Below, one piece after another: positions 54,962 to 63,536 of a stretch of 64,000 nucleotides of DNA. This stretch comes from G963676655 sp963676655 (GTDB lineage: Bacteria; Verrucomicrobiota; Lentisphaeria; Victivallales; Victivallaceae): the NCBI GenBank assembly GCA_963676655.2, contig CAXXKX010000003.1:1116001-1180000 (forward strand), given 5' to 3'. Each line of letters begins with the position of its first letter. Positions within the stretch are counted from its first letter, which is position 1. A program made the position numbers and the translations under genes. The notes beneath the pieces are model-generated. The model saw only the letters and a program-made list of their open reading frames with translations. It was not told the origin of the DNA and made no database searches.

Positions 54962-56083
54962 ATGAAAGAAACTGAATTTAAAAATGTCCTGATGGCACTC
55001 GGCTGGTATTCGACCGCGATGCACCGCGGCGTCGCCAGATACGCCAGGGAACACTCCTGGCACCTGGTTATCCGCAACGATCATCTGCGACTGCTATCAC
55101 TGAAAGAATGGCACGGCAGCGGCGTAATTTCCTGCGGCTACGCCAACCTTGATCCGTTGCTCAAAGACGTCGATCTGCCGGTTGTCACGGCCAGTTACAC
55201 CGCCGAGTCAATGGGCTATCAGCTGGTGCGGGAAAACGATTATGATATTGGCCGGACGGCGGCCAAACATTTCATCGAACGCGGCTTGCGGAATTTCGCG
55301 AAATACCCGGCGATAGAAATGAATATGCGGGAAAAAAGTTTTATGCAGGCTTTGGCCGAAAACGGCATGAAGCATCATAAGATACCCAAAGTTCATGCCG
55401 AAACCGCGAAAGAGGAACTCATTCTACTGGGGCGTGAGCTGGCCAAAATTCCCAAACCGTGCGGAATATTCTGTGAGAATGATCTGCATGCGCATGATAT
55501 CATCGACGCGGCGTTTTTTCTTAACTATAATATTCCGGAGGATATTGCCATTATCGGGGTCGGCAATGACCCGCTGATCTGCGAAACCGCCCCGGTGACG
55601 CTTTCCAGTATCGACAATAATCTTGAGGAAGTCGGCTACCAGGCCGCGGCCACGCTGGACAAACTGATGAATGGCGAAATGAAAGTAGGAGCGCCCATTT
55701 TTATCAATCCGGTTCCCGGGGTTGTGGTCCGGAAAAGCAGCGATATCTTTTCCGTTAAAAACGAGACCTTGAAGTCCATTCTCGGTTTCATGCGCAGCAA
55801 CAGCAGTAAAAATATCAATATCGAATCGCTTGCTTTGAAATTCGGACTCTCAAAATCAGCAATGTATAAACTTTTTATGAGAAACCTGAAACGTTCCCCC
55901 AAACAAGTCCTGACCGGATTCCGGCTGGAACACGCCTGCCGGCTGCTCCAGGGGACTTCGCTAAAAATCGACGCTATCTCTGATGAAGCGGGTTTTCCTG
56001 ACAGCAATGCCATGTATGTCGCGTTCAGGAATCATCTCGGTGAACGCCCCGGCTCCTGGCGCCGTTCACAGACCACGCATTGA
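54962..56083 (+). CDS. XylR-type regulator: LacI-like sensor with AraC HTH
   Basis: The 373-residue protein has an N-terminal periplasmic-binding-like sensor (about 5-265; RGVARYAREHSWHLVIRND and IPEDIAIIGVGNDPLICETAPVTLSSID). A C-terminal AraC/XylS pair of helix-turn-helices covers about 275-373 (ESLALKFGLSKSAMYKLFMRNL, then IDAISDEAGFPDSNAMYVAFRNHLGERPGSWR). This is the architecture of E. coli XylR, an activator of pentose genes. It is divergent from the GH78-pseudopilin-GH42 operon, its probable target. The ligand is likely a monosaccharide released by these enzymes. Confidence 0.92.
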   Translation: MKETEFKNVLMALGWYSTAMHRGVARYAREHSWHLVIRNDHLRLLSLKEWHGSGVISCGYANLDPLLKDVDLPVVTASYTAESMGYQLVRENDYDIGRTAAKHFIERGLRNFAKYPAIEMNMREKSFMQALAENGMKHHKIPKVHAETAKEELILLGRELAKIPKPCGIFCENDLHAHDIIDAAFFLNYNIPEDIAIIGVGNDPLICETAPVTLSSIDNNLEEVGYQAAATLDKLMNGEMKVGAPIFINPVPGVVVRKSSDIFSVKNETLKSILGFMRSNSSKNINIESLALKFGLSKSAMYKLFMRNLKRSPKQVLTGFRLEHACRLLQGTSLKIDAISDEAGFPDSNAMYVAFRNHLGERPGSWRRSQTTH

Positions 56084-56106
56084 TAAACTATTCAGCGGCT
56101 GCCTGA

Positions 56107-56970
56107 TTATTCGCCATGGCTGTTTTTCCGGTAATCGGAAGGAGAACAACCGATAAATGCTTTGAACTGGCGGCAAAAACTTTGAGGATAAGAATATCCC
56201 AGTTCAAACGCGATCTCTTTGATCGATAATTTGTCTTCGATCAAAAGGCGGCAGGCATATTCAAATTTCAGTTTCAGATAATAATTTTTGGGGCTCTCTC
56301 CGGTTTTTTCCTGAAAAATCTTTCTCAAATAACGGCTGCTCAAGTTGAAATCAGACGCAAAAGATGAAATATCCTCTATATCCGCCAGATTCATTCTCAT
56401 TGCTTTCTGCACCTTGGAAACCAGCTCATCCCGCCAATCGAGTTTGTTTGACTGGTTATTCGAGCGCAGTTTTTTTATCATGGAAACAAATCCGCACAAC
56501 CACTCAGTCAAACAATCTTCATTATCGTATCCCAGAGACTTTATTTGAGTTATTATATCATTGAACAATTCCCGGTTGATATCCACTTCGTAAATGCTGG
56601 TTTTAGCTTTCAAAAACCCGGTGTCGTGAAAACACCGGTACATGTTGGAGGTCAGATTGAACATCGCCTCGATATAAGGCCGATCATCATCGTTCTCGCG
56701 CTGCATTGCGAAGGCAATACCCGGAACCCGCTCGAGAACCGTCCCCGGTTTTAAAATTTTTTCATTACCGCTTTCGTCAGAATATCTGCCCCGGCCTGAG
56801 ACGATTATCGACAAAGTATATCGTCTGAGAACAGCTTTCACATTCCCCGGCGAATAATACAACAGAGCCGCAACGAAGTCATAAAAAGGGCGGGATCCGT
56901 TATTAATAACCCGGGAATAATAAAACGGTTTATGTTGTTCTTTAAAAATTTTCCAGTCAGTATTAGCCAT
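56107..56970 (-). CDS. AraC-family transcriptional regulator
   Basis: The 287-residue protein has an N-terminal cupin-like sensing domain (about 15-150; LSIIVSGRGRYSDESGNEKILKPGTVL). Two C-terminal helix-turn-helices cover about 185-285 (ISSFASDFNLSSRYLRKIFQEKTGESPKNYY, then IKEIAFELGYSYPQSFCRQFKAFIGCSPSDYRK). AAGGATAAA precedes the ATG at 56970. It is divergent from locus 4 and faces two 14-base direct repeats upstream of the target promoter, the usual arrangement for an AraC activator. It is convergent with the XylR-type gene. Confidence 0.93.
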   Translation of the reverse strand: MANTDWKIFKEQHKPFYYSRVINNGSRPFYDFVAALLYYSPGNVKAVLRRYTLSIIVSGRGRYSDESGNEKILKPGTVLERVPGIAFAMQRENDDDRPYIEAMFNLTSNMYRCFHDTGFLKAKTSIYEVDINRELFNDIITQIKSLGYDNEDCLTEWLCGFVSMIKKLRSNNQSNKLDWRDELVSKVQKAMRMNLADIEDISSFASDFNLSSRYLRKIFQEKTGESPKNYYLKLKFEYACRLLIEDKLSIKEIAFELGYSYPQSFCRQFKAFIGCSPSDYRKNSHGE

Positions 56971-57124
56971 TTTATCCTTTATGATTCTGAAAAAACAACA
57001 AGATGATAGCGAAATTATGTTAAGACTATAATCGCGGACAGGAAAAAATTCAATGCCCGGAAAGAATATTTATTATCTGAAAGACATCACTCAAAACACG
57101 TCGAACAGGTATTTCAAAAATAAC

Positions 57125-57145
57125 CTTAACATGATTATGGTTAAG
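57125..57145. promoter_or_regulatory. Inverted repeat in the AraC/locus 4 divergent region
   Basis: CTTAAC (57125-57130) and GTTAAG (57140-57145) are inverted around a 9-base spacer. It lies within the 414-base divergent region 56971-57384, otherwise free of genes. It may be an operator for another regulator or for the AraC gene itself. Confidence 0.35.
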
Positions 57146-57218
57146 CAGTCAAAACAATTTTTCCTTTGACTCATACTTGTCGTCATTGAATGCATCGCAT
57201 CAACTGATTATACTATTA

Positions 57219-57253
57219 TTCCGAAAATGTTTTCACCTGTTCCGAAAATGTTT
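57219..57253 (+). promoter_or_regulatory. Two 14-base direct repeats spaced 21 bp, AraC binding-site candidate
   Basis: TTCCGAAAATGTTT occurs at 57219-57232 and 57240-57253, exactly two helical turns apart. The second ends 20 bases before the -35 box at 57274. A partial third copy, TTCCGAA, lies at 57286 inside the promoter spacer. AraC-family activators commonly bind such half-site pairs. Confidence 0.65.
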
Positions 57254-57273
57254 ATTATTGTTTGACAGCAATA

Positions 57274-57302
57274 TTGCATACTGTTTTCCGAACAAATATA
57301 AT
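57274..57302 (+). promoter_or_regulatory. Sigma-70 type promoter of locus 4
   Basis: TTGCAT (57274-57279) and TATAAT (57297-57302) are 17 bases apart, with a consensus -10 and a weak -35. This suits an activator-dependent promoter. It lies about 80 bases upstream of the first gene, at 57385. Confidence 0.65.
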
Positions 57303-57384
57303 ATAACGAGAACTAAATCGTTATTTAAATTCCGGCGCGTTGATATGGCGCTATATTAAATACAATGTCAATTCAGGAATCAGT

Positions 57385-58131
57385 ATGAAATTATTACCGG
57401 CACTACTGTTCATATTCACCGGGCTGCAAATAGCGGCAAGTGACCATGATCTTCAGGCGGCTGCCGGCGATAAAAATAATTCATGGCAAGTCATCTTCAG
57501 GGATAATTTCAAAAACTTAAAAAACTGGTGGATAGAAGGCGGACAATCAGTAACCGTTAGAAACGGCAAACTTTACGTTAAAGCCGACCCGGTCACATTC
57601 GATAAAGGAAAAAACGGCGGCGTTTGCACCGTCTGGAACAAAATTCCGGTTTCAGGTAATGTAAAAATTGATTTTGATGTCTGCGTCATCAGTTCGAAAA
57701 CAAATGTAAACAATATCAACCTTTTTCTGTTTTTTTCCGATCCGACCGGACCCGACCTGCAAAGCAGCGCCGGCTCCAGGAAAAGCGCGGACTATCCGCT
57801 CTATCATAACTTGAACGGATATATCTTTACCTACCTGAATGACGCGCAGAAACGTGGCCCGGTCAATAACGACGGCTCAACAAAGGCGCGGTTCAGGATA
57901 AGGCGCTGTCCCGGCTTCAATCTTTTAACCCAGGCCTATGACTATCATGCTGAAAAAAATAAAATATATCATATTTCAATCATTCGCAGGGATAAAATGC
58001 TCTCAATCGCGGTTGACGGAAAAATCTACTTGAAAGCGAGCGATGAGACACCGTTTAAATCCGGCTATTGGGGATTTCGCACCTTCAGGACCTGGCTTTG
58101 GTTCGGACAGGTTACGGTAAGCAAGATATAA
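57385..58131 (+). CDS. Secreted LamG/concanavalin-like protein (DUF1961/DUF6250-like)
   Basis: The 248-residue protein has a signal peptide (MKLLPALLFIFTGLQIAAS) and a single beta-sandwich domain. WQVIFRDNFKNLKNWWIEGG is at the start, and DKMLSIAVDGKIYLKA with GYWGFRTFRTWLWFGQV at the end, a pattern of LamG-like lyase or binding modules. ATG 57385 has AGGA seven bases upstream; a longer frame upstream is rejected. First gene of locus 4, 51 bases before pseudopilin 4. Enzyme or binding protein cannot be decided. Confidence 0.78.
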   Translation: MKLLPALLFIFTGLQIAASDHDLQAAAGDKNNSWQVIFRDNFKNLKNWWIEGGQSVTVRNGKLYVKADPVTFDKGKNGGVCTVWNKIPVSGNVKIDFDVCVISSKTNVNNINLFLFFSDPTGPDLQSSAGSRKSADYPLYHNLNGYIFTYLNDAQKRGPVNNDGSTKARFRIRRCPGFNLLTQAYDYHAEKNKIYHISIIRRDKMLSIAVDGKIYLKASDETPFKSGYWGFRTFRTWLWFGQVTVSKI

Positions 58132-58182
58132 ACATAATATATTTTTTACGCAAGAAACGATAATTTTCAGAGAGGCAGTTAC

Positions 58183-58851
58183 ATGAAGCAGCAAAAATTC
58201 ACCCTCATTGAACTCCTGGTTGTGATCGCAATCATCGCAATCCTTGCCTCAATGCTCTTACCGGCATTGAATAAAGCCAGAGACAAAGCACGCGCAATTG
58301 CCTGTGTAAATAATGAAAAAACTATCGGGACCGGCCTAGCTTTATATGTTGACGACAACAACGGCTGGCTGATTCGTTCTTACCAGAGCGGTTACAAACC
58401 ATCTCCACAATGGTTCTGGAATATGGAGATGCTCAACTACGGAATAAGATTCAGCGGTAAAAACACTTGCTGGTCCTGTCCTGAAGCGAGAAATAAAGCC
58501 CCGCAGGAAAAAGGTCAAATGACATATGCACGCATTGGCCACAATCGCTACCGGTACGCCGATTGGTATGGCGGCAAAACCTGGCTCGGGACAAGTGCTT
58601 TTTATCCACTGAAAAGAGTCAAAAAGGTCTCAAAACAAATGCTGCTCGGAGAAAGCCAACAGTATGATACCGATACTTCGACCCAGGTTCTGAGTTCATC
58701 CGGCTACCAGTTCAGGTATTCCCAACTGCTCACTCATGGATTCTTCCACAGTGAAAAACTTATGAACTGCCTTTTCGGGGATGGACATGTCGATAGTTTA
58801 GGCCCCTATGAAATATCACAGGATATGATGGATGATCCGTTATGCCCTTGA
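58183..58851 (+). CDS. Pseudopilin 4: prepilin-type N-terminal methylation domain protein
   Basis: The 222-residue protein has leader MKQQK then [18 protein letters not shown], Glu5 conserved and Lys at -1 in place of Gly. The C-terminal motif is [13 protein letters not shown] (about 196-208). AGAGAGG is upstream of the ATG. It lies between the LamG-like and heparinase genes of locus 4. It shares the N-terminal 30 residues with the other three but little in the C-terminal domain apart from the D-G-H motif. Confidence 0.9.
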   Translation: MKQQKFTLIELLVVIAIIAILASMLLPALNKARDKARAIACVNNEKTIGTGLALYVDDNNGWLIRSYQSGYKPSPQWFWNMEMLNYGIRFSGKNTCWSCPEARNKAPQEKGQMTYARIGHNRYRYADWYGGKTWLGTSAFYPLKRVKKVSKQMLLGESQQYDTDTSTQVLSSSGYQFRYSQLLTHGFFHSEKLMNCLFGDGHVDSLGPYEISQDMMDDPLCP

Positions 58852-58914
58852 TACTATTGTCTGATATGATTACCTTCATGATATATTCAAAACCTTAACC
58901 GTTATGTGGACTCT

Positions 58915-61900
58915 ATGAAAAAATTTCTAATTTACTTTATCCTTCTCACACTCGGTCAAATCCAGGCAAAAAATCTGATCCTCGAAGCGGAAAAAGGTAT
59001 TGTTCCCTCCGATTGCAGTTATGCCGAAAACAAAGTTTTATCGAATGGTAAAGGGGTCGTGCTTAAAAATGCCGTCAGGTTAAATAAGGACAACACTAAC
59101 AGCGCGAAGCCGTATATAATTTTGAATTTCAAAATCACCTCCCCGGGTAAATATGACGTTACCTTTTTCGTGCTGGCGGCCAGCAGTTCCTGCGACTCTT
59201 TTTATGTAGCAATAGACAATTCAAAGCCGCAATTTGCAGGGGTTAAGGCCGGAAAAGTCATCGCCAGTGTCAAGAAAACTTATCGTTTAAAAGCCGGTCA
59301 GCACACGTTGAAGATTTTCACTCGAGAAAATAACATTGTAATTGATAAGGTGGAAATTGGCAAAGCAACGGAGAAAAAAGTAGACAGCAACGCGGTCATA
59401 TCCAAATGGGCGCCGCCGCCATATTATCCCCCCGCCGATCATCCGCGCGTCCTGCTTAATCCGCAATATCTGGAAAAAATCAAACAACGGGTAAAACAAT
59501 ATCCGTTATTCAACAGGGCCTTTGATAATATTAAAGCCATCGCATCGGAAAATAAAAGCGCGCAGCTCGATAAAGATAAATATTTGAATCATATCGCCCT
59601 GACGACAATTCAAGCCCAGGCCTTTTTTTACATCTATGATCATAACCGGAGCGCCGGTGAAAATGCGATAAACAATATAAAGACGATCCTGGCTGAAGCC
59701 AGATACAAACCCGTAAAAGACGTTACCCGGACCTATGGGAGAGTCATATTCACCGCAGGAGTAGTCTATGACTGGTGTTTTCCACTGCTTAAAGCAGCTG
59801 ACAAAGACGCCATCATTGCCGGCATTCTGAAACTGGCGGCAAAAATGGAAATCGGCTGGCCGCCGGTGAGACAAAGTTCCGTTGTCGGGCACGCCGGGGA
59901 ATCACAACTGTTCAAGGATCTGCTGGCGGCGGGAATTGCCGTATACGACAAATATCCGTATATATATGATGTGTGCGCCAGAAGGCTTTTTTCCGAAATG
60001 GTTCCAGCCAGGAATTTCATGTACAAATCCGGAGCCCACAGCCAGGGCTCGGGTTATGGAAGCTATCGCTTTGCCTGGGAGGTATGGAGCGCGCTGCTGA
60101 TACATAGAATGAACGGAAAAATGCTGTATTCGGCCGATATGGCCAAAGTTCCATATTCAATGATTTACGCGCGCCTGCCTAACGGCAACATCATGCCTCA
60201 GGGAGACAACGGCCTGAACAGCCGGATGTATTTGTATTCCGGTGTTCGTGATAAAAACCTGTTATTCATGGCGTTATTCAATGATCCTTATATTGTGCAT
60301 GATTCATTGCTGCAGGGCGTGCAGTCTACCGCCAGATTAAGTTCATTACAATATTTGCTGTTTGCAAATCCTGAACAACCGGCAAAAGATTTTTCTTCCT
60401 TGCCTCTTACCAGATTCTTTCCCGAACCCCTCGGAGCAATGATTGCCAGAACCGGATGGAAATTCGGAATCGATTCCGACAGTGCGGTAATCAGAATGAC
60501 CGGAGCCGGACATTATTTCGCCAATCATCAGCATCTCGACGCCGGCAGTTTCCAAATTTACTACAAGGGATTTCTCGCCATTGATTCCGGCATATACAAC
60601 AAGTACGGTACCAAAGCCCATCAGACATATACAAAACGTTCCATCGCTCATAACTGCATGCTTTTTTATGATAAAAATTTTAAAATCCCGCGAAAATTCA
60701 AAAGGCGCGGATATGACGGCGGCCAGCGTTATCCCGGCGGGGAACCGCGTGATCTCGATGCATTGAAACAACGTTACCGCAACGGGCATATTCTTGGACA
60801 CAATTTCGGGCCGAACAAACAAAAACCTTATTACAGCTATATGAAAGTTGATTTGAAAGCGGGCTATGGAAAAAACGTCCTGTTCTATACCCGTACTTTC
60901 TGCTTCCTGAATTTTGATAATTCATCGCGTCCGGGAGCTTTAATCGTTTTGGACAGGGCGGAAACAGCAAAACCCGGCATCAGAAATATATGGCTGCTGC
61001 ACAGCATTCAGGAACCGGTATTCAAAGATAATCAAATTACAGTTATCTGCAATCAGGCAACCGATTCAGGCAAGCTGATCGATACCGTTCTGCTGCCGGA
61101 AAAAAACAATATCATTCTGGAAAAGCTCGGACCGCCGAAACATCTTAATCACGTTTTCGGCAATGACTTTCCGGATACGACAAAAAAATCCATATTCAGC
61201 AACAAATGGCGCACCCAGTTGAGTCCAAAGCAAAACGCTGGAAAAAATATTTTTCTGAACGTTCTTCAGATTATGGACGCCAAAGAAAAAAATCCGCTTC
61301 CGGTCAAACTGGTAAACAATGCGAACCTCATCGGCGCGGAAATCGATCAGCGTATAGTCTTTTTCTCAAAAAGCGGCAAAAATATCGATAAAGAATTCAG
61401 CTTCACCGTTCCCGGAAACAAATATCAAATACTCCTTACTGATCTGGCCCCGGGCGAATGGACGATTCAATCCGATAAAGGGAAGAGCATTAAGGTAAAT
61501 GTTTCCAGTGAAAGCGGAACCGCGTTCTCTCTGCTTGAACAGGGAAAATATACCGCAAAACGGAAAGAATTCAAAACGGCAAAAAGCCATGATTTTAATG
61601 ACTTTTGTCCGAAACAAATAAGTCAACAGTGTCCCCGCATCGTAATAAATAATCGGATCATTCCGGTAACTTCTATTGAGCATGAAAAAGGTGAAATTTC
61701 AATACCGGCGAACAAATTGCTGCAAGCTTGCGGCGCAAAAGTAACCACGACAAAAGACGGCCTGAAAGCAACCGGGAACGGGCAAACAATACAGGCATTT
61801 ACCGGGAAAAGATATGTCCTGCTGAATGGAGAAAAATATTTTTTTAAGAATCGTGTTGTCAGCAAATCCGGTCAAATATATTTACCGTTGGCAGTCTATA

Positions 61901-62373
61901 AAAACTTCCTGCGGATGAATGCCTTGTACCTTGGATATGCCGATATGGTATTGTTCTCCAAATATCCTGAAAGCAGATTTGATTATCCGTGGTACTTGAG
62001 TATCTATACCAACCGTAACGACAGCGCCAATCCGGTTGAAAACGCGTGCGACGGCAACCTTGACAGCCACTGGGCCGGAGGCGGTAAAAACGCCATATTA
62101 AGATTGAAACTGGACCGGGAATACGAAACTGAAGGAGTTCGAATCGCCTGGCTTCATGGAGACAAGCGAAAGTATAATTTCCAGTTGGAACTCTCCCGTG
62201 ACGGAAAAAACTGGGCAAAAGTATTCGACGGCAAAAGCTCCGGTACAACCAGGGGATTTGAACCATATAAATTCCCCCGGCAAAAGGCCAGATATGTCAA
62301 ACTTACCGGAAACGGCAACACCTCAAGCTCCTTTACTTCCATTTACGAAATCGCCGTCATTCCGGCAAAATAA
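58915..62373 (+). CDS. Secreted heparinase II/III-like lyase with CBM, copper-amine-oxidase-like and F5/8C domains
   Basis: The 1152-residue protein has a signal peptide (KKFLIYFILLTLGQIQA). A CBM35/6-like beta domain (about 20-150) and an (alpha/alpha) toroid (about 175-490; YPPADHPRVLLNPQYLEKI) follow. A heparinase II/III beta region (about 510-850) has HYFANHQHLDAGSF and SIAHNCMLFYD, the His/Tyr-rich catalytic zone. A copper amine oxidase N-terminal-like domain (about 925-1020) and an F5/8 type C discoidin domain (about 1035-1150) end the protein. It probably cleaves uronate-containing polysaccharide and stays bound to it. ATG 58915 is preferred; a GTG three codons earlier is possible. Confidence 0.85.
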   Translation: MKKFLIYFILLTLGQIQAKNLILEAEKGIVPSDCSYAENKVLSNGKGVVLKNAVRLNKDNTNSAKPYIILNFKITSPGKYDVTFFVLAASSSCDSFYVAIDNSKPQFAGVKAGKVIASVKKTYRLKAGQHTLKIFTRENNIVIDKVEIGKATEKKVDSNAVISKWAPPPYYPPADHPRVLLNPQYLEKIKQRVKQYPLFNRAFDNIKAIASENKSAQLDKDKYLNHIALTTIQAQAFFYIYDHNRSAGENAINNIKTILAEARYKPVKDVTRTYGRVIFTAGVVYDWCFPLLKAADKDAIIAGILKLAAKMEIGWPPVRQSSVVGHAGESQLFKDLLAAGIAVYDKYPYIYDVCARRLFSEMVPARNFMYKSGAHSQGSGYGSYRFAWEVWSALLIHRMNGKMLYSADMAKVPYSMIYARLPNGNIMPQGDNGLNSRMYLYSGVRDKNLLFMALFNDPYIVHDSLLQGVQSTARLSSLQYLLFANPEQPAKDFSSLPLTRFFPEPLGAMIARTGWKFGIDSDSAVIRMTGAGHYFANHQHLDAGSFQIYYKGFLAIDSGIYNKYGTKAHQTYTKRSIAHNCMLFYDKNFKIPRKFKRRGYDGGQRYPGGEPRDLDALKQRYRNGHILGHNFGPNKQKPYYSYMKVDLKAGYGKNVLFYTRTFCFLNFDNSSRPGALIVLDRAETAKPGIRNIWLLHSIQEPVFKDNQITVICNQATDSGKLIDTVLLPEKNNIILEKLGPPKHLNHVFGNDFPDTTKKSIFSNKWRTQLSPKQNAGKNIFLNVLQIMDAKEKNPLPVKLVNNANLIGAEIDQRIVFFSKSGKNIDKEFSFTVPGNKYQILLTDLAPGEWTIQSDKGKSIKVNVSSESGTAFSLLEQGKYTAKRKEFKTAKSHDFNDFCPKQISQQCPRIVINNRIIPVTSIEHEKGEISIPANKLLQACGAKVTTTKDGLKATGNGQTIQAFTGKRYVLLNGEKYFFKNRVVSKSGQIYLPLAVYKNFLRMNALYLGYADMVLFSKYPESRFDYPWYLSIYTNRNDSANPVENACDGNLDSHWAGGGKNAILRLKLDREYETEGVRIAWLHGDKRKYNFQLELSRDGKNWAKVFDGKSSGTTRGFEPYKFPRQKARYVKLTGNGNTSSSFTSIYEIAVIPAK

Positions 62374-62421
62374 AAATTTTGCTTTCGATCAGGCTATCCC
62401 CGGCGCCATCCGTCGTGAGGA

Positions 62422-63534
62422 TTAAATTGCCAGTAACGCTACCTTTACACCGCCCGGTTTCCGGCCGGGAAAGGTTCTGAAAACACCGTCAGGCGGAGCC
62501 GGATGCGTCGTGTATGCCAGCAGCAATCCTTCACTGGTAAAACACACCGACGGATATATATGCTGACGATGGTCGCCATCAAGCTCACAACCTTCATTGT
62601 CAATCATTGCCGGCTCCGACCAGCTTTTACCGTCATCTGCGGAAATGGCATAGGACAACGGGTTTCTGGGGAAAAAAGCTCCTGCTTTCATCGGCTCCGC
62701 ATGGTTGTAAAAAACAATCAGGCGTCCGTCATTCATGCGCCGCAGAGTGAATGATGAACAGGGACAAATCAGGCTGGTCGGTTCCGGCCGGCGCCAGGTC
62801 ATCCCGGCATCGGTGGAATATGAACTGTAAAGACAGCCTTTACCAGTCCGGGCCAGCATGATAATCGAACCGTCAGACAACTCGGCAATTCCCGGTTCGG
62901 CCATCCCTCTGGGGTCATCCGGTAAAATCACCCGGTTGTCAACCGGAGTCAATTGCCATGATTCACCCGAATCATCGCTGTAAAAACAGCAGGCGTCACA
63001 GATTCCGCCTTCAAAATAGTCTTTCATGGTCAATGATCTGGCAGCGGCGGGAATAATCATCCGGCCCGAACGCAGCATAACCAGACTGTCGTTCATCACG
63101 TAGTATACTTCACCGTCATCCGGAATTAGAGTTTTTACCGGCGTCCAGGTACGACCATTATCCGGACTGCGGGTAATCACCGGCACTCCGCCACCGTATC
63201 TGCCTTTGACTCTGTGATGCATTACCAGCAGTAAGACACCATTATCCAGGCATAAAAAATTAATTCCGCCGCCGCAGGGAATCCCCGGCGCGTTCCATTC
63301 AACGTTGATCTCGCCTTCATCCAGCCAGGTTCTGCCATTGTCTTTCGAACGCAATGCACGCGGCATTTTCGGTATAACTTCACTACCCTCAAAATCTGCC
63401 GGAGACAGTCCTGAGGGAACCAGCATCAGCAACGAATCGTCTTTCAGTCTCACGATAGATTGACCGATAAATGTATGATCTTCCAAATGCGGCAGCATCA
63501 GCGCCGGTTTGATGAGGAAATTGTCCTGATGCAT
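62422..63534 (-). CDS. Sialidase-like (BNR/Asp-box) exo-hydrolase
   Basis: The 370-residue beta-propeller has five Asp boxes (S/T-x-D-x-G-x-T/S-W): SKDNGRTW, SPDNGRTW, SDDSGESW, STDAGMTW and SADDGKSW. They are spaced at about 50-60 residues. Exo-alpha-sialidases and related glycosidases share this fold; residues such as MAEPGIAEL may carry the catalytic Glu. No signal peptide is seen. The ATG at 63534 follows the upstream stop by two bases, with GGAGG ten bases away. A TTG at 63540 is a less likely start. Sialic acid specificity is not proven. Confidence 0.82.
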   Translation of the reverse strand: MHQDNFLIKPALMLPHLEDHTFIGQSIVRLKDDSLLMLVPSGLSPADFEGSEVIPKMPRALRSKDNGRTWLDEGEINVEWNAPGIPCGGGINFLCLDNGVLLLVMHHRVKGRYGGGVPVITRSPDNGRTWTPVKTLIPDDGEVYYVMNDSLVMLRSGRMIIPAAARSLTMKDYFEGGICDACCFYSDDSGESWQLTPVDNRVILPDDPRGMAEPGIAELSDGSIIMLARTGKGCLYSSYSTDAGMTWRRPEPTSLICPCSSFTLRRMNDGRLIVFYNHAEPMKAGAFFPRNPLSYAISADDGKSWSEPAMIDNEGCELDGDHRQHIYPSVCFTSEGLLLAYTTHPAPPDGVFRTFPGRKPGGVKVALLAI

Positions 63535-63536
63535 TA

